This document shows, piece by piece, positions 22,007 to 34,000 of a stretch of 64,000 nt of DNA. Every line of letters begins with the position of its first letter. Positions within the stretch are counted from its first letter, which is position 1. Location of the stretch: positions 33,000,608-33,064,607 of the forward strand of contig OX419762.1 of assembly GCA_948567375.1 (NCBI GenBank), read 5' to 3'. The stretch is from Lunularia cruciata. Taxonomy: Eukaryota; Streptophyta; Marchantiopsida; Lunulariales; Lunulariaceae. A program made the position numbers and the translations under genes. The notes under the pieces were generated by a model. The model saw only the letters and a list, made by a program, of their open reading frames with translations, had not been told where the DNA came from and did no database searches.

Positions 22007-22659
22007 TCAAAGATTCATCTTGAGTGAGAGATAGGCTGTCTCACATGACAAATGGGAGATAGCTACATATAGCAATCTTAAAAAGACAATAATTGCAATA
22101 AAAATTATGAAGTTGTTTTGGGTACATTGAACTACCCAACCATCAATTAAGCAATATTCTTTGAAAAAATATTTGTAGTGGAGAATGTAGATTTGTGCTT
22201 TTATCTTCATCATTATGCTTAGAAGATGTATGGTGCATTTGGAGATAAAGTTCCCTACTACCTAATTCCTTTTATTATTCAATTTTAGACATGAATTACT
22301 TTATTGATAAAAAAACAAAAGTTGTTCTTTGAAGATCACTTCACTCATTACTAGGTAAGTAATACTTGGAGGGCAAGACCAATTGAATGCTTTCAAGGCA
22401 ATAGATGTGCACTTTTTGAAAATTGGAGAGTTTGATATACTTAAAGAGCTTACTAAGAAGAGGAAACTATTGAAACAAAAAGGGTCTTTGACCAAGCAAA
22501 AAGCTAAGGAAGAACCCTAGGGAGACCCACCTTTGCACTATTAATCAATTTTTTCTCCTTTTATTTATTTTTTGTAGATTAGCGTAAGGTTAGTAAGATA
22601 TTAAGACTAGAATATTAATTGTCATTTTCCTAGAAGGAAATGATGCAGGAGATGGGATG

Positions 22660-22866
22660 AAAATGAAAGAAAATGTCCAAGGCTCAACTACAACTAAGCA
22701 TCATAAGAGAGAAAATTCTTGCTATTGTGATCCTTGTGATTGGGATCTTTGGGATTATGGTTTTGAAAATTGTTATAGTCCATGTAATGATAACCTTTGT
22801 GACTAGAATTGTTGTGATTGTGAGTCTAATATCTGTGATTGTGATCCTTTGTTGCTTGTGCCTTGA
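22660..22866 (+). pseudogene. Cysteine/aspartate-rich frame
   Basis: In the frame running from about 22660 to a TGA at 22864-22866, codons 22720-22842 encode 11 cysteines in about 41 positions, arranged as C-x-C-x2-C at the start and with CC, C-x-C and C-x-C pairs later. They are interspersed with Asp, Asn and Trp and preceded by a basic stretch (KHHKRE). One TAG interrupts at 22804-22806. The DNA is partly a GTGATT/TGTGAT simple repeat, so the pattern may be a by-product of repeat expansion. If once translated, a metal-binding gag-related peptide is imaginable. I know no matching family. Confidence 0.3.
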
Positions 22867-23479
22867 GTACAAGGTTTAGGAACCAAGAATGCCTTATCAA
22901 ACAACAATATCAAGATATATCATTGGCCTAATAGCTAGTCAATCTTGGAGATTTCAAACAATTGTAATGTGCCACTACCTAGACAAAGAATAGAAATTGA
23001 TGATCATTTGTATATGTTGAGGTACTTGCATGCTAAAAAAACAATGCTTCAGCAAAAATTATGCACCAAATTCCAAAATGGTCAAACTTAAGCTATTAAT
23101 TTGCAGTCCTAGCTTGTGCAATTACTTCATTTCACATTCAAAAATTTCAAAGATCACTCATGGAGTATTATACAAAACTTTACAAACATCAAGAGCTAAG
23201 AGCTAAGAATGGACAATTTGAGAGATTGTGTGAGTATTATTCAAGGTAGCTTGCAACTTTTAAGAGGGATCATGAATGAGCATAATGGTACTTCAGCCTA
23301 AGAGAGAAAGAGCACCAACAAAGGTAATTCTAAAATTACATGGAGTGAGTAAGTGGATGCTACATTGTAGGGATGAGTATATATGTGCAAGAAGACTAGA
23401 CTTCTTATTGTGGAATTTTTGATCGAGTGATCTAGACATGATACTAGAAATCAAGGACAACAAGGAACCAACCTTGGAA

Positions 23480-24402
23480 TAGTTAAGTGGTAATGTCTTT
23501 GCATGGACAGAAGCTTAATGGAGGAAAATGCTCAAGCTAACAATTAAATCTCCTTTTGATATAGTGACCATAGACATCCCATGAGTGTGTCATAAGGGCA
23601 AGCTAAACAAAGAAATAGAAGCATTGCTTATAGAGAAGAGGTCAAGCAATAGATGGAAAATTTAGAGTATAAAGACCCCAAGCAAAAAGCCATTATTGAA
23701 GCAATGATGAAGCTATTCAAGTCAAAAGGAACAACATATGCCAATTTGAGTCAGATTATCCTCTTCCAATATCTTCACAAAGGATAACCTATTAATTGGG
23801 CTTGAATGTTCCATCTACAAGTTTGTGAGATGTATGGTGACATGAACAAGGATGGTGACATAATGCTCATATCACTCTTTGTGATAAAATTCTACCTTGG
23901 TGTGAATCTGCTCATAAAGAGGAGAAGAAGAAGTTCCCTTCACATTTGTATATTAAGGAGTACTTTTGTACACACCTAGAAGTAGATATAGAATAGGAGT
24001 ATAGGGTAGCTAATCAAAAGTACACAAAGTCAAAGAACACATATGTACATGTAGAGGAAGTGTACAACACTCTTGGATACTTGTAAGAGAAGAAGGAGTT
24101 GGCATTACAACAAAATGTATCAACAACAAAATGTATCAATGTATCAACAACTCTTGTGAAATAGAGAGAGATAATCCTGACATGAGAGAAGAAGATGCCA
24201 TAATGGAGGAAGACATGATCATCATAGAAGAAGATATTGTGAAGGAAGGGAATAATAAAGATGCAAACAAGGGAGAAGGTGTTTCCAAACCACTAGAGCT
24301 GTTTTAGGAAGGTAGAGTAAGCAAAGTAGCGGGGAGTGGAAGAATGAGCCAAGGAGAAGCAAGTGATGAATCCTTCACTCAGATTGATCTCTTCTCAAGC
24401 TG
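23480..24402 (+). pseudogene. Gag-like frame of unassigned LTR element
   Basis: Degraded coding sequence with readable pieces such as MEKMLKLTIKSPFDIVTIDIP near 23520, AMMKLFKSKGTTYANLSQII near 23700 and EEDAIMEEDMIIIEEDIV near 24190. The middle piece matches the frame at 42080-42180, where the same motif reads VMELFKSKRTTYLNNK, so it is shared by two dispersed copies. The function is unknown; the position ahead of a long coiled coil and an LTR suggests a structural, gag-like protein. Stops are frequent. Confidence 0.5.
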
Positions 24403-24412
24403 AAAAGCCACA

Positions 24413-25754
24413 GTGGTTGCCCAACAAGGTGGGGCACAATTGGCACCACCAAGAGAAGACTTGGACAATGAAGTAGCAAAAGACCATTCATCACAAAAGG
24501 AGAAAGGGAGCTCTCACAAACAATGCAAAGCTCCCATGATGAATCATCCTTCCCAAGTGGCAAGGTCTATCCAAAAGGATGGAGAAGTATCCTTTTTGAC
24601 TCACATAGAAGGAGACCACGACAATAAGACTACACTATTGGTAACAAAGGTAAGTTATGAGGTCCAAGCCAAAGAAGGAAGAGATCTAGAAGAAGAATTT
24701 AGGCTCAAACTAGGTGAGGACTAGAGTTTTGAGTTTTAAAATCCCATGAAGTAGGTCTTGGAGGCAAAGGAGACAAGAATATATGGGGAGAAGGAGAAAG
24801 CAATATAGAAGTTGAATGTTAAGGAATAAGAATCTACACAAGCATACATTAAAGAAAGAGAAGGAGATACATAGGTGGCCAAAGATGCAACCATTTGCTA
24901 CAAGGAATCACACAAAGAGGAGCCTATCTCACTCTTCATGGCACATCAAAGGGTCCATCACAAGAAGAAAAACATGCAAACCAGCCTGGCCACAAGCAAA
25001 CACTTCTTGCATGGGAAATGATTCAATAAGTAGGAAGGTGTTGCACAAATTAGAGACTATCCTTCCTTACTTCCAAGAATTGGATGGGACAATCAAGACT
25101 TATGTGAAGTTGGTCACATTCTTCATTGGGTGGCTCAATCAATCAATGTAGAGAAGCAAGAGCTTGTGAGGAGCTCAAGAAGATTTGGGAGCAATTATAG
25201 GCTGAATAAGAAACTGATTGTGAACATGAGCAAATGATGGAGAAGTGGAGGAAGGTAGAGTAGATGAGGTGGGAGAAGTATCATTGAGACCTTAAGAGAG
25301 TGCATGTGGAGCTGCAAATCCTCAATATCAGAATTGAGCAAAAGAGAGTCAAACATAATGAATAGCTTTGTGCCCAAGACAAAGAGGTTCTCATGATAAA
25401 GAAAAAACTGGAGTAGGCACTATTCAAGATATTTATTGATAAGATCACCACGGCAGCTAAAAGGAGCTTGCCAAAGTTCAAATTGAAGAATTAAAAAAGA
25501 AGTTATATCAACAAGAGATGAGAGTAGAACTCATCTGTATCCATGTGATGTAGGAGCTACAAGAGAAGATGCAAGCTGGAAAAATGAACCTAGAAGAGGA
25601 GCTTTCCCAAGTTCTCATGACCATGGAGTCTACAAGGAAAGAAATGGTGGATCACACAAAGAAACTAGCCAAGACCATCTCACACCAAGCCAAGTTACAA
25701 GATTTGAAGATGGAAATTCATGCATTAGAGGCAAAGGTGTGCAATAATGAATAA
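24413..25754 (+). pseudogene. Long charged coiled-coil frame, broken
   Basis: Three pieces in related frames (24413-24724, 24816-25151, 25569-25754) are very rich in Lys, Glu and Gln with heptad-like leucines (for example LQDLKMEIHALEAKVCNNE, VEEELSQVLMTMESTRKEMV-type text near the end). The traces between them (such as KVQIEELKKKLYQQEM near 25475) keep the same character. The frame ends about 150 bp before an LTR at 25907. Similar coiled-coil frames occur at 28280-28588, 33540-32870 (minus) and 63200-64000. I infer a gag-like protein of a non-autonomous LTR family; no RT or integrase is present. Confidence 0.55.
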
Positions 25755-25906
25755 ATCAAGCACTTGTACACTTGTCTCAAAGATCACATGACCCCAAAAG
25801 TTTGAAGACATGTTGAACAAGATTTTGGTTGAGTATGAAGATTACAAGAGGAAGGTCAAATTACTATTATGGATGGCAAAGGATGAAGGAGGTTTGGTGC
25901 CATAGT

Positions 25907-26670
25907 TGTAATACCAATAGCTAGACATATTAGCTAGAGGTGAAAATTGGCTTGGTAACATTTGAAAATATTTTATGTATGATAGGCTAGATAGATCAAA
26001 TAGAGATGTCACCAAAAGAGTACTTCTACTAATAGGGCAGGAACCAGAAATAGCCTAGGAACCAGAAATAGCCTAAATTTATAATACCAAAAGCTAGACA
26101 TATCATCCGGAGGTGAAAATTGGCTTGGTGACATTTGGATGGATGTTATACATGATCATCTAGGTAGATTAGATAGAAATGTCACCAAAAGAGGACTTCT
26201 ACTAATAGGGTAGAATCAAAAATAGCCTAGAAACCTTAGAGCCAATTTTGGTGGCCTAAACGGATGAATTAGACCTAAATAATGTACAAATTCCCTCCCC
26301 AACTAAGGATAGGCTAGTATTCCCTCCCCCTTGGTTTGTCTCATCAAGAGCTTTCTAATGGTATCTCATCCATGCAATTTAGAGATTCCTACATTAAGAT
26401 TCTCTAAAGTTCTCTCTAGTCAAAGTTTGACCAGCCAAATAAAATCAGAACCAACATGTCACCCATGCATGCAACTAATCTAAGGATAAAGATTACTGAT
26501 ATATCACCAATCCATGTATCTGATCCAAGGACGGAGCTTCCTTCAGGAAAGTCCCCTTTGCTATATAATACAATCAAGGTGCTCCTTTGGGGGCATTGGA
26601 GATTGAGTGTTTCTTCTTCTATGTTTCTCTTAAGGTCTCTTATCCTTGGAAGATTATAATAGTTCTTCAT
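25907..26670 (+). repeat. LTR, family L2, copy 1 (likely 3' LTR)
   Basis: It starts TGTAATACCAATAGCTAG and aligns along its length with 61707-62460. The first 330 bp consist of a tandem duplication (units at 25907 and about 26082, each with AAAATTGGCTTGGT and GACTTCTACTAATAGGG). Shared landmarks follow: CTAAACGGATGAATTAG, CGGAGCTTCCTT and a TATA box CTATATAATAC at about 26562 with GGTGCTCC downstream. A coiled-coil frame precedes it, which fits a 3' LTR. Confidence 0.8.
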
Positions 26671-28155
26671 GATAGTATATAGATTTTTATATCACAATGT
26701 GTAAACTAGTATAAGTGAAGAAGACTATTGGCCTAGTAGCAAGAAGATGAAATCTCTCAAGCCAAAGATCTTTGTGATTGCAATTATTTAACTCACAACC
26801 TTTTGGTGAATGGTCAATTTTGTAGTAATGACCTTCAGTATTAGTAGCCAAAGGAGATGCTAGAAGTAGAAAAAAAATTAGGAGCTGATTTGGCACTGCT
26901 ATTTAGGCAACCCTTAATTTAGTTAGGTTAAGATAAGATAAGGTAATCAAATCAAATTAATGATGAGCAATGTAGATGTGTATATGGGATTTCTGTTAAA
27001 TGGTAGCCTTGGATCTCTTTGGCCAATAAGTTATTATAAAGGGCTAACACCCAATGCAAACTATGCTCATTTTGTTCAATTGTTCATTTATACAATGAAT
27101 CAAGTTTTTGCTAACAAAGTATCATAACTATGAGACCTCTAAGATGTTTTGTGTATGAGTCTATATTCTTTGTGATTTGGTTGTACACTTGAATAAGTAG
27201 TGGTAAGGAAGTACATAGTAATATTACAAGGGCTCAAGTACCTTAAGGCATATTCACACTTGATCATGACATGTTGTGGAGTACTCAATTACAATTTGGA
27301 GCATTGGATAGTACCGCAATAACAAATACATTGGATAGCATCACAATCAATCCACAACTCCTACATGATTTCACCTTTTGGGAAGGTAATATGTAGTTTC
27401 TATATATGTAGTCACTAGAATGATAAGACCTTTGCACTACCCAAGATGTAGAAACAAGTATTGGTGGAGGTCCGATGCTCATAACATAAGCAACCATCAA
27501 TATTTATGATAAGTTGTGATGCTCATATATTTTAAATCATCAACAAAGGGTAGGTGATAATGACCATTGGCCAATTTTTAACTTCTATTGACAGTGCTTG
27601 CAAAGCAAAGTGACCTTTGTGAAAATGAATCATCACCTTCAAGACTAATTTAATATAGATTTTTGGTGAATATGTAATTTTTTTCCTTTTCCATAGTGCA
27701 CCATAGGAGATGATACTACACTCTTTTAGGAATTATTCCACACAAGAGGTAACATAAAAACAATAGAGAATCAACCATTATGACATATTTCCCTCATCTT
27801 CTAGTCATTTCAAATTTCTATTGTTGTATGAACAACCAATTCTTACCATTTTATTGCATTTTGGTTGACATTGAGTCACTACAAACCTTCAAGTAGATTT
27901 TTTCCACTAAGGCCTAACAAATAGAAGAGGATTGTCATGGAAGAGCCCAAAGGTCAAGTAGTATACTCTTTGTCTTTGGAATTCATGGATATAGAAAGTA
28001 ATGAGTTTAAAATGGAAGGAAAATTCCTTCATTAAAAAGGTCCAAAGTATTAAAGCAAAACATAGAGTAGAAGAAAAATATGCCCAATAAGAATTCAATG
28101 TGCCTACCACATACTTGAATAGGAGATCATCACCACAAGCCAATGAGAACTAAAA
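26671..28155. other. No recognisable gene
   Basis: AT-rich sequence with only chance-like open frames on both strands. No repeats, terminal structures or protein motifs could be assigned. Confidence 0.45.
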
Positions 28156-28960
28156 ATGACCAAAGAAGTGTCTTTGATGCAATTGAACTTGGGCTTGATG
28201 TCTACCAAAATTATGAGAAAGACTATTTTTTCAATCTTGGATTTCCTAGATTTTTTTTATCTACAATACATATCTACAATTGTTGGAGATGCAGAATATC
28301 ATACACTTGGTGAAGAAGATGCACTCGTTTTCATACTATCATAGAACAAACACAAAGTTACTCCACACGAATCTTGATAAGACAAAGATTAAGTTGGATG
28401 TGAATCAAAGGAGAAATATAGAGAAAGTAGAGATTGATAGCCAAATAGAAGTGTGGAGGGTGGAAATTAAAAACCATCAAATTATGGAGGGTGATTTTAT
28501 TGAATTTAAGAACAATATTATTATGTCAAAGGACAAAAGTGAACAAGCTATCACCTTGCTGAATAAGAAGTTGGAACAAACAAGCTAAGGTGTAGGGAAA
28601 TGGTAAAACTTAATATAGATTGTAAGAATAAATTCCTATGAGTCTGTAAAGAGAAAGATGCAGAGATTGCTTCAACATGAGCCAAGTTAAAGATGATGAG
28701 CTTCATGATGTGGGGGAGAAATAGAGGTGGAGCATCCATTATAAGATTGGCATAACATGCAACCATTTTGACTATTAGGGACAAAGGGGTAGCAATACAA
28801 GCAAATAAATGAGTACTTATGATAAGAGAGAGTTGCCAAAGGTAGGGATAAGTTAAGTTAGACAAACTCATTATTGAGAAATTTGAGTGAAAATTGTAAA
28901 GCAACTCAAGAGGGTTCACCATTCATTCATATGCAAACCACTAATGTACCCTTGGAAAAT
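28156..28960 (+). pseudogene. Coiled-coil gag-like frame
   Basis: The frame at 28280-28588 is Lys/Glu/Ile/Asn-rich (KIKLDVNQRRNIEKVEIDSQ, then SKDKSEQAITLLNKKLEQTS) with coiled-coil character. Diverged continuations run to about 28960. It resembles the frames at 24413-25754 and 33540-32870 in composition but I cannot align them by eye. The minus-strand frame at 28551-28922 is probably a shadow. Confidence 0.4.
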
Positions 28961-29737
28961 GGTAGTGGTAGAATTAGCAGAGGAACAACAACACTCCACC
29001 ATGGAGACAAGTGACAATGTTAAGAAGTTAAAATTAAGGAAAGTTGTATTTTAGTTAAAGATGATTGTGAATGAGAAGAAAGAAGATCATTCTTAGAATT
29101 AGTTAATTGTCAAGTTAGACAAGTTAGGCAGTTTGACTCCATGGGATTAAATACATAGTTGTTATTAAGTTTTAGGAATGTAACTATTGCATGCACTTAG
29201 CTATTTAAGTTGCCTTTCCACAGTGCATAAGAAGCATTCAATTCATGCAAAAGGCAAATAAAGTGAAAGAGTGCAAGCTCTTTGTTGCTTCTTTAATCTT
29301 TTTGCAAAGTGTCTTACTCTTTGTACTATGAAAGTATTAGTGAACCTTTGTTATTTGAGCTGATTAGTGCCTTTTGTATTAGTTCCTTGATATCTAGGAT
29401 AGGCTTTTGGAAGCAATGCCTTGATGGAATTTTAAAGTCTATAGTAGTGATAATAGAAAAATAAAGTACATATGAAGATATAATATTTGGACAAAGTCAT
29501 CTTCACAAAGACATATGCCTTTGTGAACATCCATATTTGGCAAAGACAACAATATTAATGTTAGAAAAACATTAACATCAGTGGATTGAAGCATCATTGT
29601 AATGATTTGAATGATTTTATTCTTGAGTGAGTTTTTTCCTACCTATTTGTAATGTGTATTTTTTGTGACATTGCACTCTCTTGGGACTAGTTTTTTCTCA
29701 CAAGTGTAAAGATGTAATAGTAAATAAGTAAACAAAT
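28961..29737. other. Possible LTR-like sequence after the coiled coil
   Basis: The stretch 29100-29420 includes CTATTTAAGTTGCC, a 'CATTCAATTCATGCAAAAGG' type leader and AAATAAAG (polyadenylation-like), which together resemble an LTR. No partner copy was found in the window. Confidence 0.3.
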
Positions 29738-29775
29738 AAATAAAGAGATATAAACCAGTTTATATCTCTTTATTT
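29738..29775. repeat. Perfect 17-bp-arm palindrome
   Basis: Arms 29738-29754 (AAATAAAGAGATATAAA) and 29759-29775 are perfectly complementary around the loop CCAG. It lies in AT-rich DNA with no gene on either side for several hundred bases. It could be the centre of a fold-back element. Confidence 0.8.
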
Positions 29776-32700
29776 CTGAATAATATCTTTGTAGAGTTCA
29801 CCTATTTTTTATCAAAATTTTATAATTTGGTCATCTATTGAGTTGTTACGTAAGAGTAAACATACATAATCAATTTCCTTGAAAAGAAAAACCAACAAAG
29901 CAAAGCACTATTAATATAGATATTGAACAAAAACTGTTTTTAAATTAACCAAGTAGGATAAAAGGCTCAAGAATAGGTTGAATATTGACATAATATCCAT
30001 ATTCTACATATAAAAGTACCAAATATTATACTAACATTAGGCTAAAGACACAATGAATATGCAAAATACGCTAAACTCCTTAAGCCAACCATGGCTTTTT
30101 ATCAAAACAACTCAATATATATGGACTCTCATCTTTATTAGGCTGCACAATAATACCAACCATACACAAATTATGTGAAAAAAAACAACGGAAATATGGT
30201 AAGTGCAAATATTATAGGTCCAACACAATTAATTTTAAGAACCACCCAACAATACTAACACACACAACTTATGTTGAGAGGGAACAATGGAAATATGTTA
30301 AGTCCAATATTATAAATCTAACAAAGCTTATATTAAGAACAATCCAATATATTTTGTATTCTATAATCATTAGTTTACCTCTTACTAGAAAAAGCAAAGA
30401 AACACATGATAAGAAGAAAATAATTCTATATAGTCCTCAATTTGCAGAACAAAAGCAGAAATCAAAATCCTAGTTGCTTGGACAAAACAACAAATATGAA
30501 GGATGAGTCTTTTGCAGTTTAGATGGAATTGAGTCCATATCCTTGATCAAATCACCAAGTTTGAACTACACTCAAAAATTTTCTCTTACCAAATGATGGA
30601 TTATATATATATGCAACTATGAAATAAAGAAATAATCAAACCTAATTTTTTTTTCTCACCAAACAATAGATTTGGACTCTAGATCCTTTATTTGTATTTT
30701 AAGAAACATACCAAGCTTGGGTAACTTTTAAAACAAAACATTAGAATTGGACTATGTATTTAGAATCTAGCAAACCCAACCAACTTACTCTTAGAAACCA
30801 AACCGCCTTTTTAGAATCCACATCTAAACTTGGCCATAAATAAGAACCCAATCCATGCCATATTTAGAACCAAAATATGTTTTGATATCTATGTATGCAA
30901 TGGGGCCATTAAGAACAAAACTAACCTAACTTTTATCTTAAACCAAACAATAAATTTGGTCCTTGTATGTGCCAATGAATAGAAGAGTACAAAGCCAAAA
31001 TGATAACTCTTTATTAGCAAAAAATGAGTGTGGAGTAATAAATACAATTCATCCAATCAATGCTTGACAAAAAAGTAACTCTTATTCTAAGCAAACAATG
31101 ATGGGATACCTCCATCATTGTTTACATTTGTATGCATAATCCAACAAAATTTACCTTTTTCAGTTATCAATATGCATGGTTTCCAAATCTATAAGTGTAC
31201 CTCCTACTCCAAATATACATAAGATCTTTAAGAATATACATTATGTCTACTACTTACTTGTGAAGCAAGACAAACTTTGGCCATCTCTATAGATTGTATA
31301 GTTAGAATGAAACTCATCTTTGTACTTATATGCAAAATACATCAATGCCTTATATTGATGGTTTCTATTCCAAAGGTAATATATTGTTTTTACTCTTGCC
31401 ATGATTTGGTCTCTACATCTAAAGCTTCTTCAAATTCATTAATTTTTTCTTCATATTAGGTCCGTTCATCTTGGTCATCCTTTGTTACTTTAGCTTATGT
31501 AGAATCCAATCTACACCCTTCAATAGAACTTGCGTGTTTCTCTTCTCCTAATATGTAATCAAATAAAAATATCAAATTATTTTATTGCTAGCTTATAGGT
31601 CAAGTATCCAAACTGCACATATCTCTAAAAAGGAACTCTTGGAAATTTAATTCATCTTTCATTTGCTAATTTTTCCTTTTGAGAAAATGAGTGTAGAAAA
31701 ATTAACTAATTACTTCACTTAAAGTTACATTAATTTTCCTTGGAAAGTAAATTAATATAGTAATCTGTCCATATTGTCTTTGATGGAAAGGAATATCATG
31801 GTGTTGATTGTATTTCCTCCATGTGAGCTTCCTACTAGGCAAGGCAACACATTATTATCCAAAGTTGAATAGCTTAAAACTTGATTTGTAGTGGCTTCTT
31901 ACTCTTGGCTCCTTTACCACATGCTAAATTTTCTAAATTATAATTTGTGTACTTATACCTTCTAGGTGCAAACAATTGAGTTACAATCATATGTAACTTA
32001 AATCTATCAAAGAAGGACTACTTTAATCAAGAGGTAAAAATGTAGATTTTATATATTCTGTTTTTTGCTTGACATTGTTGGAATAGCATTAATATTTGAG
32101 CTTGAAGGTGTTTGATAGAGCAATGATAGAGCAATGTTTCACATGTTTGATACAACTCTTTACCACTAATGTTGAAATGTTAACATTCATTTATCTATTT
32201 AGTATAATACAAAACTATGTAATAGTTGTTATGTTATACATTAATTTAGCACAAAAAGGTGGGAATAACCACAAATATGTATTGTAACTTATGCAAGCAC
32301 TAAAATCTAGATGCAAGCAACTTGGTCTTGAGTGCACTTTGCAAAGCATGCACTCTCCTCCTAATTGTTGATGGAAATAATTGATTATCAAATTAATTTT
32401 GAATATAATTCTAGGTATTTGTGTGATATTACATTATCATCTAATTTATAGTATATATCAAGAAATAGGTTGTTCCTACAAGGATATGGGTAAAAAATGA
32501 CTAAATTTGAAGAGATATATTTCTTGCTTTACCCCCAAGAGATCTAGCAATTAACTACATTTTGGTAATCTTCTAAATCCATCTACATTGTCCATAAGGA
32601 TTCTAATCATATCTTATCTAAATCAAGTGTAGATTAATTAGGTGCCTTATATGTGTCAAAGGAGGTGTTAGATTTTTTCCAAAGATAGCTTGTAATTTAT

Positions 32701-32869
32701 ACTCCTTTTGAATTACAACTCAAAAGATGATGACTCTAAAGGCTTTCCTCTCCAAAGGTATTTACAACTACAAGGGTCTTTAGTCTGCTTCTACACAATA
32801 ATCCTACAATTGCAAAGAATCTATATGATCATTTGAGTAGATGGATGAGTATAGGATCTTCCAATGAAG
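29776..32869. other. AT-rich stretch without recognisable gene
   Basis: About 3.1 kb of AT-rich sequence with scattered AACAAA/ACCAAAC phrases repeated loosely at 30150-30980. The short frames at 31277-31459 and 32096-32287 show no family motif. I see no RNA gene or transposon end. Confidence 0.45.
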
Positions 32870-33545
32870 TGCCTTTGGCTTAAAGCACTACTTCAAAGAA
32901 CTACCTTTGCTGCTAAATTCAATATGAGGACATTGATCCTCTCCTTGTGACTTACTAGCTTTAACAAATAAGTGTCAACTATCTTAGTGAACTTCTCTTT
33001 TGCATGCTTCCTAAGTCTAAATGCAGGCTGGTCTCTCTTATCATCTTTGTAATTCATCTCTTCTAGGTTTTGAACCTACAATTGCGATTTGTATTTCTTT
33101 GTCTTTGTGATCCTACCTTGTATTTCTTCCTCTAGTATGGCCACCAACTCATCTTTGGTTTCTTCTAGCTACTTTAGGACCTTTGCATTATATTATTGTG
33201 AAATTTAGTTGCTCCCTACTTAGACTTCTACAATGATTTCTCTCTTTAATGGGATCAATACTCTCTTTTCCTTCTCCTTCTTGAGATTGGTAGCCATCCC
33301 TTTGAGTTGGATAGCTATTTTACTCCTATCTCATTAAATTGGACATCAGGATTACCAATTGAATATTGGCCTTCTCCAATTCCCCTCAAATGCTAACCGC
33401 CTTCTTGTCTCTAGCCTTCAATGTTTTTTGTAAACCTAATGCTTACCTTTGGCCTTGAGTGGAAGAGCACTCAATTTTCTTGACAATATTTGGATGTCTT
33501 CCTCAAATTGACAACAAAGTTGTTTTGTCATAGTGCAAAAAGGCC
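32870..33545 (-). pseudogene. Coiled-coil gag-like frame, minus strand
   Basis: Read on the minus strand from about 33540, pieces such as QFEEDIQILSRKLSALPLKA, LKGMATNLKKEKEKRVLIPL and TKDELVAILEEEIQGRITK form a charged, heptad-like sequence interrupted by stops. A segment upstream of its start (33690-33590 on the minus strand) matches 42873-42960 on the plus strand, which follows another gag-like frame. This links the two as members of one repeat family. Confidence 0.5.
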
Positions 33546-33589
33546 AAAGTTTGAGGATGTGAAATTTCATCTATGGGAAAATGTAGAAG

Positions 33590-33690
33590 AGTGGTGTGGT
33601 ATTCCAAACCCGTAGTTAAGGGTACTGGACACTAGAGGATGGGGGAAGAAAAATACAATCTCATCATGCACTATGGGAAAAATTTCATGG
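33590..33690 (-). repeat. Dispersed repeat shared with 42873-42960
   Basis: The minus-strand sequence and 42873-42960 share TAGTGCATGA, TCTTTCCCC/CTTCCCCC, TAGTGTCCAGTACCCTTAACT-like text and TACCCTTAACTA. In both places it lies next to gag-like coding traces, suggesting leader or LTR sequence of the same family. Confidence 0.6.
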
Positions 33691-33695
33691 AATTG

Positions 33696-34000
33696 TAACA
33701 CCCATTGGTGCATGTATGCTTTATTGGGATATTCAGTTTGGTATTGTAAGTAGTTGAAGATATTATTTATATGGAGTTTAACCAAGCTTTTATATTAGTC
33801 ATTATTAGCTAGAGTTAGTCCTATCCAAGATAGAGGTGACTCTACTTTAGGGAAAGGTGAAAGAGTGAGCACCACTATTCTAGATTCTGGTGTATTGACT
33901 TGGCATTTTTCCTAGATGTTTGGCTTTGAGTAAAGAATTGAGAACTCTTGGGTCTACAAGCCTTTTTGGTTCAGATGTTTCTTTTTACTCTAAATCCTTG
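33696..34000 (+). repeat. Partial LTR, family L1
   Basis: It starts TGTAACACCCATTGG and aligns with the first 300 bp of the LTR at 21338, including TATTAGTCAT(T/G)ATTAGCTA, TTGACTTGG and ACAAGCCTTTTTG. Similarity stops near 34000, so the rest of the LTR was deleted. Confidence 0.75.

Noticed and set aside
22673-22872. Hydrophobic Ile/Val-rich frames on both strands, membrane-protein-like
   Set aside because: They are alternative readings of the TGTGAT-rich stretch; the same DNA gives the Cys-rich frame, and none shows a family motif.
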